In this document: positions 9,576-18,387 of the stretch, piece by piece
How the letters are laid out: every line of letters starts with the position of its first letter
Position numbering within the stretch: the stretch's first letter is position 1
NCBI RefSeq assembly: GCF_029850875.1
Contig: NZ_JAOVAM010000006.1
Span: 123,013-187,012, forward strand
Reading direction: 5' to 3'
Length of the DNA: 64,000 bases
DNA from: Rothia similimucilaginosa
GTDB lineage: Bacteria; Actinomycetota; Actinomycetes; Actinomycetales; Micrococcaceae
Translations under genes and position numbers: made by a program
Notes under the pieces: model-generated
Databases searched by the model: none
What the model saw: only the letters and a program-made list of their open reading frames with translations
What the model was told of the DNA's origin: nothing

Positions 9576-10058
9576 TTATTCACCGAGTTTCTTGATACGG
9601 CGGGCAGGGACACCAGCATAAAGGCCATTCGGCTCGCAGTCGGAGACTACTACGGCACCCGCTGCAATCATGCATCCGGCGCCAATGGTCACGCCGGCAA
9701 TGACAGATACATTCTGTCCAAGCCAGGAACCGTCACCAATCACGATGGGAGCCTCAATATTTTTGCCTGCACGCTGGCGTGAGGGGCCCATCTCGTGGCT
9801 TGCGGTGCACAGGGTAACGCGCGGTCCCAGGTAGACGCGGTCGCCGATCTGCGCGGCACGGTCGATAAAGATATCGCGGTTGACCCAGCAACCGGCGCCA
9901 ATCTGGGCACCGGGAAGAATTTCGGAGCTGGGATGCACGTAGGTGCCGTCACCAATGGAGACGCCAGCAGCGCGGAGTTTTTCAATGCGTGCCGCGCGAC
10001 GCTTGGTTTTCTGCTTCAGAAAATGCTGATGCTTGAGCTGTTTGAGAGTGTTGAGCAA
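9576..10058 (-). CDS. Hexapeptide-repeat (left-handed beta-helix) acyltransferase
   Basis: 160 aa. After a basic, possibly helical N-terminus (about 40 residues) come repeated hexads typical of LbH acetyltransferases (IGDGTYV, IGAGCWV, IGDRVYLGP, IGDGSWLGQNVSV, IGAGCMIAAGAVV) and the C-terminal YAGVPARRIKKLG of the maltose/colanic-acid O-acetyltransferase group. The catalytic His is probably in CTASHEM. It likely O-acetylates a sugar in the glycan built by its neighbours. The start is a TTG at 10058 with GAAGG spaced 6 bases; no in-frame ATG exists nearby. Forms an operon with 8633-9574. Confidence 0.85.
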   Translation of the reverse strand: MLNTLKQLKHQHFLKQKTKRRAARIEKLRAAGVSIGDGTYVHPSSEILPGAQIGAGCWVNRDIFIDRAAQIGDRVYLGPRVTLCTASHEMGPSRQRAGKNIEAPIVIGDGSWLGQNVSVIAGVTIGAGCMIAAGAVVVSDCEPNGLYAGVPARRIKKLGE

Positions 10059-10209
10059 TAGATACCTTCATAAGGGCGAGCGGGAAAATTACTCCCTAAA
10101 AGTGTTAAAAGCTAATACCTATAGTAACGGGATATCGTCCCGAAACGAGGCGGTATCCTGCAGAAGCAGATGAGAAATCCGCTGTTACATATGGCATATG
10201 AAGTTGGCG

Positions 10210-12039
10210 TTAGCCCAGCAGTTCGGAGAGTTCGAGCCAGCGCATTTCTAGCTCGTCAATCTCATCCTGAAGTGCCTGTTGCTGCTCGCCGAGCGCCGCC
10301 AAACCGGCGTAGTCAGCGGCATTGTGCGCGCTCATCTGCTCGGATAGCTTCTCCTGCTCAGCAGTGAGCTTGGCGAGGCGACGCTCAATCGCACCGGACT
10401 CCTTCTGTGCCGCACGCAGCTCGGCACCGGAGACCTTCGGGGTATCCGGCTCAGCAGAAGCCTGCGCCGAGGAGACGGCACGTGCCTGCGCGCTACCGGC
10501 AGCAGAACCGCCAGTACCGGCTGCCGAGAGCGCCAAATACTCGTCCACACCACCGGGCAGGTGACGGAACGAACCGTCAATCACGGCGTACTGCTGATCG
10601 GTCACGCGTTCCATGAGGTAGCGGTCGTGGCTGACCACCAGCAGGGTACCCGGCCAGGTATCCAGCAGATCCTCCATGGCCGCGAGCATATCGGTGTCCA
10701 GGTCGTTGGACGGCTCGTCGAGAATCAGCACGTTCGGCTCATCCAGCAGAATCAGCATGAGCTGCAGGCGACGCTTCTGACCACCCGAAAGGTCCTTGAC
10801 CGGAGTGGACAGCTGCGCACTCGTAAAGCCCAAACGCTCCAGCATCTGTGAGGTGGATAGCTCCTTACCATCGGCAATGTAGCTACGCTTCTTGCGCCCA
10901 ATCACATCCGAGACACGGTCGTTAGCGACCTCGTTGAGCTCATCGAGCTGCTGGGTCAGGGTCGCAATCTTCACAGTCTTACCGTGCTTGACGCGACCCT
11001 CGGTCGGCTTCAGATCACCGGTTACCAGGGAGAGCATCGTGGACTTACCCGCGCCGTTCACGCCCAGGATTCCGGTGCGCTCGCCGGGGGCAATACGCCA
11101 GGTGACCTTCTTCAGCACGGGACGCTTGCCGCCGGGCATCGAGGGGTCGTCATAGACGACGGAAACATTCTCGAGGTCGACCACGTCCTTGCCGAGGCGG
11201 GAGACTGCCATCTTCTTCAGTTCCAGGGTGTCACGCACCGGCGGAACGTCCGCAATGAGGGCGTTGGCGGCATCAATGCGGAACTTCGGCTTGGAGGTAC
11301 GCGCGGGCGCACCGCGGCGCAGCCAAGCGAGCTCCTTGCGCATCAGGTTCTGACGCTTCGCCTCCGCTGCGGCTGCCTGACGGTCACGTTCTACACGCTG
11401 CAGAATATACGCCGCGTAGCCGCCCTCGAAGGGTTCGACGATGCGGTCGTGCACCTCCCAGGTATCGGTACAGATTTCGTCAAGGAACCAGCGGTCATGG
11501 GTAACGACCATGAGGCCGCCCGCATTCTTTGCCCAGCGGGACTTCAGATGGTTGGCGAGCCAGGTGATGGCTTCAACATCCAGGTGGTTGGTGGGCTCGT
11601 CGAGCATGAGCACGTCCCACTCCTGCGCGAGCAGTGAGGCGATTGCTACACGTCGGCGCTGACCGCCGGAGAGTGAAGAGATGGGTGCATCCCAGGGAAG
11701 GTCAGAGACCAGACCGGAGATGACATCGCGGATGCGTGCCTGCGAGGCCCATTCGTATTCGGGGGTTTCACCCACAATTGCGTAGCCGACGGTGTGGTTG
11801 TCGTCGAGGATGTCTGACTGGTCGAGGTAACCGATGCGCGTGTCGCCGCGCACGGTAACCCGGCCGGAGTCCGGTTCGAGCCGGCCGGCAAGAATCTTCA
11901 TGAGGGTGGACTTGCCGTCGCCGTTGCGACCGACAATGCCGATGCGGTCGCCTTCGTTCAGGCCGACTGTGATGCCTTCAAAGATGGTTCGGGTAGGGAA
12001 TTCGAGGTGCAGCGATTCGCCGCCAAGTAGATGTGCCAC
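10210..12039 (-). CDS. ABC-F family ATPase
   Basis: Soluble twin-ATPase ABC-F protein, 609 aa, of the ribosome-associated class. Two ABC domains: Walker A GRNGDGKST (K43) and GVNGAGKST (K332), each with an LSGGQ-type signature (LSGGQRRR, LSGGQKRR) and Walker B (LMLDEPTNHLD, LILDEPSNDLD). No transmembrane domain. The C-terminal 100 residues are Ala/Glu/Gln-rich and predicted coiled coil, like the Uup-type C-terminal arm. Family roles are relief of ribosome stalling or translation control; which applies is not visible. Divergent from tRNA-Gln and glmU. Confidence 0.92.
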   Translation of the reverse strand: MAHLLGGESLHLEFPTRTIFEGITVGLNEGDRIGIVGRNGDGKSTLMKILAGRLEPDSGRVTVRGDTRIGYLDQSDILDDNHTVGYAIVGETPEYEWASQARIRDVISGLVSDLPWDAPISSLSGGQRRRVAIASLLAQEWDVLMLDEPTNHLDVEAITWLANHLKSRWAKNAGGLMVVTHDRWFLDEICTDTWEVHDRIVEPFEGGYAAYILQRVERDRQAAAAEAKRQNLMRKELAWLRRGAPARTSKPKFRIDAANALIADVPPVRDTLELKKMAVSRLGKDVVDLENVSVVYDDPSMPGGKRPVLKKVTWRIAPGERTGILGVNGAGKSTMLSLVTGDLKPTEGRVKHGKTVKIATLTQQLDELNEVANDRVSDVIGRKKRSYIADGKELSTSQMLERLGFTSAQLSTPVKDLSGGQKRRLQLMLILLDEPNVLILDEPSNDLDTDMLAAMEDLLDTWPGTLLVVSHDRYLMERVTDQQYAVIDGSFRHLPGGVDEYLALSAAGTGGSAAGSAQARAVSSAQASAEPDTPKVSGAELRAAQKESGAIERRLAKLTAEQEKLSEQMSAHNAADYAGLAALGEQQQALQDEIDELEMRWLELSELLG

Positions 12040-12273
12040 GCCTTCTAGGGTACAGGGTGAGTCTTTACTTCAAGTAGCGCTCCAAATTTTGATGAGGGGG
12101 TACTTGATGGCGGTGAGACAAGCTGTGGGGATTGCGGGGTGTGCGGCTAAGTTGAGCACAGATATTTGATAAACTGAGGAAAGCATTTCCTGCATTGCGT
12201 TGTTCTGTGCCCAAAATTGCGGCCATGACGATGAGGACCCGTTAGCGGGGGCTTGTCGTGAATGTAAGGATAA

Positions 12274-12344
12274 TCCGCCATGGTGTAATGGCAGCACAGC
12301 GGCCTTTGGAGCCGTTTGTCTAGGTTCGAGTCCTAGTGGCGGAG
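12274..12344 (+). tRNA. tRNA-Gln, anticodon TTG
   Basis: A 71-base cloverleaf can be drawn by hand: acceptor TCCGCCA pairs with TGGCGGA, the anticodon stem GCGGC/GCCGT (one G-T pair) holds loop CTTTGGA with anticodon TTG, and the T stem CTAGG/CCTAG holds TTCGAGT. CCA is not encoded. It lies just upstream of glmU and may share its transcript. Confidence 0.95.
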
Positions 12345-12431
12345 CGTAAGCACTCAACGGCACCGTTGATAGAGAGTTATCGGTCCGCGCTCACTCCTCA
12401 CTCTTGCAACCTCGTCTAAGGAGTCTTCCCA

Positions 12432-13886
12432 GTGAACACTGAACTGGCACCCTCTGCAGTGATCGTTCTCGCTGCAGGCGCTGGTACGCGCATGAAGTCC
12501 GCTACCCCCAAGGTCATGCACGGCATTGGTGGTCGATCCATGGTTGAGCATGCTGTCGCTGCTGCACGAGATTTGAACCCCGAGCGCCTCGCTGTTGTGG
12601 TACGCCACCAGCGCGATAAGGTCGCTGAGCATGTGCTTACATTTGACCCTGAGGTAACCATCGTTGATCAGGACGAGACTCCGGGTACTGGTCGCGCGGT
12701 TGAGGTCGGTCTGAATGCCCTGGATGCGCAGGCACCCGTCTCCGGCACCGTCCTGGTGACCTACGGCGATGTTCCTCTGCTGCGCCCCGAAACCCTGCGC
12801 GAACTGATTGCCTTCCACGAAGAAGACAAGAACTCCGTAACCGTCCTGACCACCCATATTGATGAGCCCGGCGCCTACGGTCGTATTGTCCGTAACCAGG
12901 CTGGCGAAGTGACCGCCATTGTTGAGGCGAAGGACGCTTCCCCAGAAGAACTCGAAATTACCGAAATTAACTCCGGTATTTACGCTTTTGATGCCGCTGT
13001 TCTGCGCGAGGCACTGCTCGAGGTGACCACCAACAACGCACAGGGCGAGAAGTACATTACCGACGTTCTGTCCATCGCTCGTTCTAAGGGCTACCGCACC
13101 TCCGCTCTGGCTATTGAGGACCGTTGGGAGGTCGAGGGCGCTAACGACCGCGTGCAGCTGGCTCAGCTGGGTCGTATGCTCAACAACCGCATCCTTGAGG
13201 CTCACATGCGTAACGGCGTGACCATCGTTGATCCTGAGAACACTTGGGTTGACGTCACCGTCAGCATTGAGAACGACGTAACCCTGTTGCCCGGTGTGCA
13301 GCTGCACGGTTCTACCACCGTCGCTACCGGTGCCACTATTGGTCCGGACACCACCCTGACCGATATGACCGTTGAGGCTGACGCTACCGTCATCCGCGCG
13401 CACGGTCACGGCGCTGTCATTGGTGAAGGCGCAAATGTTGGTCCCTTCGCATACCTGCGCCCCGGTACCACCCTGGGCAAGGACGCTAAGCTTGGCACCT
13501 TCTGCGAGGCTAAGAATTCGCAGATCGGCGATGGCGCAAAGATTCCGCATCTGTCCTACGTTGGCGACGCCACCATCGGTGAGGGTGCCAACATTGGCGC
13601 TGGCTCGATTTTCGCGAACTACAACGGCCTGGTGAAGAGCCGCTCCGTTATTGGCGCGCACGCCCGTATGGGTGCTGCAGGCATTTACGTTGCACCTGTT
13701 ACCGTCGGTGATGGTGCCTACTCCGGCGCGGGCGCGCTGATCCGTAAGGATGTTCCTGCGGGCGCCCTCGCCTACTCTGAGACCTCCCAGCGTACTATCG
13801 ATGGCTGGGTTCTGAAGAACCGTGCTGGTACCGAACCCGCCGAGGCTGCTAAGGCTGCTGGCGCTCAGGATCCGGCAGAATTCTAA
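12432..13886 (+). CDS. glmU: Bifunctional GlmU (GlcN-1-P acetyltransferase / GlcNAc-1-P uridyltransferase)
   Basis: Makes UDP-GlcNAc in two steps for peptidoglycan and other surface glycans. The N-terminal pyrophosphorylase domain shows VLAAGAGTRMKS; the C-terminal left-handed beta-helix acetyltransferase domain has repeated hexads, RPGTTLGKDAKLGTFCEAKNS and FANYNG. 484 aa is the usual length with an Ala-rich tail. The GTG at 12432 is supported by AAGGAG 8 bases upstream. prs follows after 20 bases, so glmU-prs is an operon. Confidence 0.97.
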   Translation: MNTELAPSAVIVLAAGAGTRMKSATPKVMHGIGGRSMVEHAVAAARDLNPERLAVVVRHQRDKVAEHVLTFDPEVTIVDQDETPGTGRAVEVGLNALDAQAPVSGTVLVTYGDVPLLRPETLRELIAFHEEDKNSVTVLTTHIDEPGAYGRIVRNQAGEVTAIVEAKDASPEELEITEINSGIYAFDAAVLREALLEVTTNNAQGEKYITDVLSIARSKGYRTSALAIEDRWEVEGANDRVQLAQLGRMLNNRILEAHMRNGVTIVDPENTWVDVTVSIENDVTLLPGVQLHGSTTVATGATIGPDTTLTDMTVEADATVIRAHGHGAVIGEGANVGPFAYLRPGTTLGKDAKLGTFCEAKNSQIGDGAKIPHLSYVGDATIGEGANIGAGSIFANYNGLVKSRSVIGAHARMGAAGIYVAPVTVGDGAYSGAGALIRKDVPAGALAYSETSQRTIDGWVLKNRAGTEPAEAAKAAGAQDPAEF

Positions 13887-13906
13887 TTCGAGGAAAGAAC
13901 AACACC

Positions 13907-14887
13907 ATGAGTAGCGAGATTACCAATCCCGGTGAGCGTAAGCTTGTAGTGGTCTCCGGTCGAGCACACCCTAAGCTTGCCGAGGAGATTGCACAGGCGC
14001 TTGATCACGACCTGCTGCCCACCTCCGCATACACCTTCGCCAACGGCGAGACCTACGTTCGCTTTGAGGAGTCGGTGCGCGGTGCAGACGCTTTCGTGAT
14101 TCAGTCTCACCCGGCACCCATCAACGAATGGCTCATGGAGCAGATCATTATGATTGATGCGCTCAAGCGTGCATCCGCTCGTTCCATTACCGTGGTGTCT
14201 CCCTTCTACCCCTACGCTCGTCAGGACAAGAAGCACAAGGGTCGCGAGCCCATCTCGGCACGTCTAATTTCGGACCTGTATAAGACCGCGGGTGCTGACC
14301 GCCTGATGTGCGTGGATCTGCACACTTCGCAGATTCAGGGCTTCTTCGATGGCCCGGTTGACCACCTCTTCGCGATTCCGGTGCTGGCTAAGCACATCCG
14401 TGAGCGCGTTGCAGATCTGTCGAACGTGACCGTCGTATCCCCGGACACTGGTCGTGTGCGTGTAGCGGAGCACTGGGCTGATCTGCTGGACGGCGCACCA
14501 CTGGCATTCGTGCACAAGACCCGCGATATCAACGTCCCTAACCAGGCTGTTTCTAAGACTGTTGTGGGTGACATTGAAGGCCGTACCTGCGTGCTGATTG
14601 ACGACATGATTGACACTGGCGGCACCATTGCTGGCGCTGTGAAGGTCCTCATGGACAAGGGCGCAAAGGAAGTTATCATCGCAGCAACCCACCCGGTTCT
14701 GTCCGATCCGGCTGCTGAGCGCCTGTCTCAGTGCGGTGCTGTGGAGGTCGTCGTGACCAATACCCTGCCCGTGCCGGAAGAGAAGCAGTTCGATAACCTG
14801 ACTATTCTCTCCATTGCTCCATTGATTGCTCGTGCTATTCGCGAGGTCTTCGATGAGGGTTCTGTAACCGAGATTTTCGATCACTAA
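13907..14887 (+). CDS. prs: Ribose-phosphate pyrophosphokinase
   Basis: Makes PRPP from ribose-5-phosphate and ATP for nucleotide, His and Trp synthesis. Class I signatures: FANGETYVRF, PFYPYARQDKKHKGREPISA, CVDLHTSQIQGFFDGPVDHLFA, and the PRPP-binding loop VLIDDMIDTGGTI. 326 aa, full length. Start ATG has GAGGAA about 12 bases upstream. Ends the glmU-prs operon at a strong terminator; the large polysaccharide locus follows. Confidence 0.97.
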   Translation: MSSEITNPGERKLVVVSGRAHPKLAEEIAQALDHDLLPTSAYTFANGETYVRFEESVRGADAFVIQSHPAPINEWLMEQIIMIDALKRASARSITVVSPFYPYARQDKKHKGREPISARLISDLYKTAGADRLMCVDLHTSQIQGFFDGPVDHLFAIPVLAKHIRERVADLSNVTVVSPDTGRVRVAEHWADLLDGAPLAFVHKTRDINVPNQAVSKTVVGDIEGRTCVLIDDMIDTGGTIAGAVKVLMDKGAKEVIIAATHPVLSDPAAERLSQCGAVEVVVTNTLPVPEEKQFDNLTILSIAPLIARAIREVFDEGSVTEIFDH

Positions 14888-14904
14888 GCTTTCTCAGAGC
14901 ATGT

Positions 14905-14945
14905 AGAAAGTCCCCCGCTGACCGTGGTCGGTGGGGGACTTTCTT
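14905..14945 (+). terminator. Rho-independent terminator after prs
   Basis: AGAAAGTCCCCC (14905-14916) pairs with GGGGGACTTTCT (14933-14944), followed by T-containing sequence. Closes the glmU-prs transcript. Confidence 0.85.
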
Positions 14946-14960
14946 GTGCGGAGACTAAAG

Positions 14961-15000
14961 CTAACCCGGCTGGAACAGAGATCTGTTTCAGTCGGGTTAG
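14961..15000 (-). terminator. Terminator-like hairpin after the phosphatase gene
   Basis: CTAACCCGGCTGGAACA (14961-14977) pairs, with two mismatches, with TGTTTCAGTCGGGTTAG (14984-15000). It is 22 bases past the stop of the minus-strand phosphatase gene and back to back with the prs terminator. Confidence 0.65.
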
Positions 15001-15022
15001 TGCTGTATTTAGAGTCGTACGC

Positions 15023-16153
15023 TTAGCGGTGTGCCTGTGCGAGCCAGGGCAGAATCACACGCAAGGACTGCTCCACTTCGTCCACTGCGACCTTCGCTGC
15101 TGCGGGGCCGCGGCGGTAGGGGTCTTCCAGCTTGTCGCTATCAAGTGGGCGGGCGCCGTAGGCGTAGAGGTAAGAGAGCGGCTCGGCGCGGCGTGCATCC
15201 TCGCGAATACGAGCAGCCTGCTTGAGTAGCTTGATCTTGGCGTGGTGCTGGGGCCACTCGCGAACGATCCAGTCGGCGTGTACCTTCTCAGCGACCAGGA
15301 TGACGGTGGCGTTCTCGATAATCTGACCGTTGAGCTGTCGGGAGGCGAAACTTTCGGGGTTGTAGCCGCGCTCAATAAGTTCGTTGGCTACATGCTCGTA
15401 GACGCCGTGACCGACGAGTGCGCCGGTGCCCGCGCTGGTGAAAATCCATTTGTCTTCCAGGCCGTATTCTGCGGCGAGGTGCTTGGAAATCACTTCACCG
15501 GATGCGCTACGGGCAATGTTGCCGGTGCACACGAAGAGTGCTTCGAAGAGACCGTCTTTGCCGGTGCTGTCTGTACGGTTGAGAGTCTTGGGGGAGAACT
15601 TGAAGAGCGGGGTGCGTTCGCCGCGGGAGTTAGTAGCGGGGGAGGACTGTGCGTTTCCTGCGCTCTGGCTGTTGGCTTCTTCAGGGTTGGCGAGTTCTTC
15701 GGCATCAACGGTGGGCGCGTTGTGCTGGGCCACGCGGATGATACCGGAGCTTGCGGGCTTGCAGTCTACGTCGAGAATGTCATCGGGGGTAGCCTTGATA
15801 TCGGTGTGTGTGAGGGGCTGTGCGGAGACGGTTGCAGTGCCGTCGGCACTGAGCTCTTCTTCGGGAGTGACTCCCTGAGCGGCTACCTCGGAGGGGGAAT
15901 AGACTTCGTAATCTCCGATAGCTTCGCGGAGTGAGTCGTCGGGGGTGATGGTGCGACTGGCTATCCCGTGGCGGTTCTTGCCTGCCAGCTCGGGGCTACT
16001 CTTAATGAGAGATCGGACTCCATCAGCAATATTTTCGGTGAGAGAGGCGGCGGTTGCCTGCTGCTCCTCAGCAGTTTCTGCGGAGCTGGTTTTGTCCTCG
16101 GAGGAGCCCCACGTGTACTTGTCCTTGAGGGACTTAATGTTGAAGATGCCCAT
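15023..16153 (-). CDS. Low-molecular-weight protein-tyrosine phosphatase with long N-terminal extension
   Basis: 376 aa. The C-terminal 180 residues are an LMW-PTP domain: P-loop CTGNIARS (Cys209 nucleophile, Arg215) and the general-acid motif DPYRRG (Asp344). Residues 1-200 are polar, low in hydrophobics and look disordered; free-standing Wzb-type phosphatases lack such a region. In capsule loci these enzymes dephosphorylate the Wzc-type tyrosine autokinase, and one is encoded at 32773-34245. The ATG at 16153 has AAAAGG upstream; an upstream TTG is less likely. Transcribed away from the flippase gene. Substrate is inferred from context. Confidence 0.85.
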   Translation of the reverse strand: MGIFNIKSLKDKYTWGSSEDKTSSAETAEEQQATAASLTENIADGVRSLIKSSPELAGKNRHGIASRTITPDDSLREAIGDYEVYSPSEVAAQGVTPEEELSADGTATVSAQPLTHTDIKATPDDILDVDCKPASSGIIRVAQHNAPTVDAEELANPEEANSQSAGNAQSSPATNSRGERTPLFKFSPKTLNRTDSTGKDGLFEALFVCTGNIARSASGEVISKHLAAEYGLEDKWIFTSAGTGALVGHGVYEHVANELIERGYNPESFASRQLNGQIIENATVILVAEKVHADWIVREWPQHHAKIKLLKQAARIREDARRAEPLSYLYAYGARPLDSDKLEDPYRRGPAAAKVAVDEVEQSLRVILPWLAQAHR

Positions 16154-16233
16154 CAAAAAGCCTTTTCTAATTGACGTACCCAACAGTGAACAGGGAAGCC
16201 GGAAGTGTCGGGTTGGTTGAATGAATAGTATCT

Positions 16234-16260
16234 ATCATACCGAGTTACTTGCACCTTCAA
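16234..16260 (-). promoter_or_regulatory. Possible promoter of the phosphatase gene
   Basis: On the minus strand TTGAAG (16260-16255), a 15-base spacer (short) and TATGAT (16239-16234), about 80 bases upstream of the start at 16153. Hexamers good, spacing poor. Confidence 0.35.
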
Positions 16261-16389
16261 GGGTTCCTTTTCCTGTGGGTGGCGAATACCCATAAATGTC
16301 TTGTGTTTTAGCTACGAATTAGAGGTACTTCTTTCCGCTAAAGATGACCAAAAGTACAAGCTTGATGCTGAAAATGTTTAGAGGGTGCG

Positions 16390-16398
16390 TGCTAGAAT
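16390..16398 (+). promoter_or_regulatory. Possible extended -10 element of the flippase gene
   Basis: TGC followed by TAGAAT, an extended -10 pattern, 65 bases before the ATG at 16463. No good -35 at the right distance. A similar TGC-TAGACT occurs at 3167-3175 upstream of the first GT25 gene. Confidence 0.35.
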
Positions 16399-16462
16399 TG
16401 GCGTGAAATGCTGGTCTTCTTCTCGCTCAGGGGCCAGCGAGTACACTCACCAACGAGGACCA

Positions 16463-18280
16463 ATGAAGAGCATTTATACTAAGCTTCGCCTGTTTTTTCC
16501 CGGACGGAGCTTTACGCTACTTGTCTTTAACCTGATCGGCCTGTTCGTTCTGTCTTTGATGGAGATGGTCGGTGTTGCTGCTGTTCTTCCCATCGTGAAT
16601 ATTGCGATGGGCGCGGAAATTACCGGCTATCTGGCTGTTCTCTCGGATGCTTTTGGTAATCCTCAGCGATCTGAGCTGGCGCTCTATCTGGGCAGTGTTC
16701 TGGTGCTCGTCTTTGTCATTAAAGGCATTGCATCGCTCATCTTTAAGCGCTGGAGCCTGAAATTCACCGGTTACCAGCAGTTGGCAACTTCTTCGACTAT
16801 CCTTAACCACTACATGAAGGATAGCTACTTCAATCATAGGAAGTCCCAACCTGAAGATACTGTGTATCTGATTGGTACTTATGTGGTTTTTGCCTACCGC
16901 GGTTACGTCGGCTCAATTATTAACTTCATCGGTGACCTACTGTCGGTTCTTGTGTTGCTGGTGATGATTCTCTGCGTTATGCCGATTCCGGCTTTGATTG
17001 CCTTTGCTTATTTCGGTATCACTATCTCTGTGATGCAGTTCTTCCTGCGTCAAGGAAACGCTAAGTACGGTGAGATTTCTGCTCGTGCCGGTCGTGACGC
17101 TCTCCTCTCGCTTTTCGACAACATCAAGGGTTTTCGCGAGATTCGTATTTCTAATTCGCGTGAATTGACCGTTGAAGAGTACCGCCAGTACGCGCTGCGT
17201 AGCGTGAATAGCGATGTGAATATTTCCTTCTTCGCTGATTTCCCCAAGTACGCTCTAGAAATTATCTTCATTGTCGGTATTGCAGGTCTTTTGGGTCTGA
17301 TGACATCGACCCAGGGAGCCGATAGTCTGCCAGCTCTGATGCTTTTCGCAACCGCATGCATCCGTATTCTGCCGAATGCCACCCGTATGGTTGCTTCTCT
17401 GGGCAGCATTCGTGCGAACGAGTTCGCTAGTGAAGAGGTTGCTAAGGTTATCCGCTCAATGAGCCCCGAAGAGCAGCGTCTGCAGATGGTTAAAGCCAAG
17501 AGTGAAGTTGACCCGGCAACCATTATCAACTCGGGTATTGAACTCGTGGATGTTCAGATCGATAACTTGGTCTACCGTTACCCGGATGGTGATAAGGATG
17601 TTCTCAAGGACATTCAGCTGGATGTTCCGGCTGGTACCTCGGTTGCTTTCGTGGGTGGTTCCGGCTCGGGTAAGACTACTCTGGTTGACTTGATTCTTGG
17701 TCTGCTGATCCCGGCGAGCGGTACGATTTCTAGCCAGGGTAAGGATATCCATACTGATTTGCCTTCCTGGTACCAGAAGATTGGTTATGTCCCTCAGGAT
17801 CCCTACCTGGGTAATGGCACCCTGCGTGAGGCAGTTGCCTTCGGTATCCCCGACAAACACATTGACGATGACCGTGTGCTCTACTGCCTTGAGCTGGCGG
17901 AGCTGATGCCCGTTGTCGGGACTCTGGAAGAAGGCATTAACACTCCGATTGGCGAAAACGGTAACCGTCTTTCCGGTGGTCAGCGTCAGCGTGTGGGTAT
18001 TGCGCGTGCGATGTACCGTAACCCGAGTGTGTTGATTCTGGATGAAGCAACCAGCGCATTGGACAACGAGACCGAGCACAAGATCACGAAGACAATCGAG
18101 CGTATTTCTAAGGACATTACGGTCATTATCGTGGCTCACCGTCTTTCCACGGTGCGTAACGTTAACCAGCTGGTGTACCTCTCCCAGGGCCGCATCGCAA
18201 ATAAGGGAACTTTCAAGGAAGTTCAGGCTGCCAACGAAGAATTTGCGAACCTCGTTCGCCTGGGCCAGCTGCCCGACTAA
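16463..18280 (+). CDS. ABC transporter, PglK-like lipid-linked oligosaccharide flippase
   Basis: Half-transporter of 605 aa: about six membrane segments in residues 1-340 and an ATPase domain after residue 370. Walker A GGSGSGKTT (K404), Q-loop YVPQDPY, signature LSGGQRQRVGIARA, Walker B VLILDEATSALD and H-loop AHRLSTV are all intact. The N-terminal segment (LSLMEMVGVAAVLPIV) resembles the PglK/WlaB class, which flips undecaprenyl-linked oligosaccharide across the membrane. GAGGA lies 5 bases before the ATG at 16463; a longer reading from 16385 lacks support. It heads the glycan operon but is separated from the next gene by a terminator. Substrate assignment is inference from context. Confidence 0.85.
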   Translation: MKSIYTKLRLFFPGRSFTLLVFNLIGLFVLSLMEMVGVAAVLPIVNIAMGAEITGYLAVLSDAFGNPQRSELALYLGSVLVLVFVIKGIASLIFKRWSLKFTGYQQLATSSTILNHYMKDSYFNHRKSQPEDTVYLIGTYVVFAYRGYVGSIINFIGDLLSVLVLLVMILCVMPIPALIAFAYFGITISVMQFFLRQGNAKYGEISARAGRDALLSLFDNIKGFREIRISNSRELTVEEYRQYALRSVNSDVNISFFADFPKYALEIIFIVGIAGLLGLMTSTQGADSLPALMLFATACIRILPNATRMVASLGSIRANEFASEEVAKVIRSMSPEEQRLQMVKAKSEVDPATIINSGIELVDVQIDNLVYRYPDGDKDVLKDIQLDVPAGTSVAFVGGSGSGKTTLVDLILGLLIPASGTISSQGKDIHTDLPSWYQKIGYVPQDPYLGNGTLREAVAFGIPDKHIDDDRVLYCLELAELMPVVGTLEEGINTPIGENGNRLSGGQRQRVGIARAMYRNPSVLILDEATSALDNETEHKITKTIERISKDITVIIVAHRLSTVRNVNQLVYLSQGRIANKGTFKEVQAANEEFANLVRLGQLPD

Positions 18281-18288
18281 TTGAAACT

Positions 18289-18332
18289 ATGGGGGGTGAT
18301 CGTATGCAGAAGTAAGTACGGTCGCCCCCCAT
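18289..18332 (+). terminator. Terminator after the flippase gene
   Basis: ATGGGGGGTGATCGTA (18289-18304) pairs, allowing G-U, with TACGGTCGCCCCCCAT (18317-18332), then AATTT. It lies inside the locus, so the flippase can be expressed apart from downstream genes or read through in part. Confidence 0.75.
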
Positions 18333-18387
18333 AATTTAGCCTTCTATCGATTGTGATTTTTAGGCACCTCACTCAAAGGACATTATT

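Noticed and set aside
12354..13661. 435-codon open frame antisense to glmU
   Set aside because: Mirror of the hexapeptide-repeat codons of glmU; it would also run into the tRNA region.
15242..15934. 230-codon frame antisense to the phosphatase N-terminal extension
   Set aside because: The minus-strand frame is continuous with the LMW-PTP domain, and the antisense frame has no motif. Because the extension is low-complexity this is slightly less certain than the other shadows.
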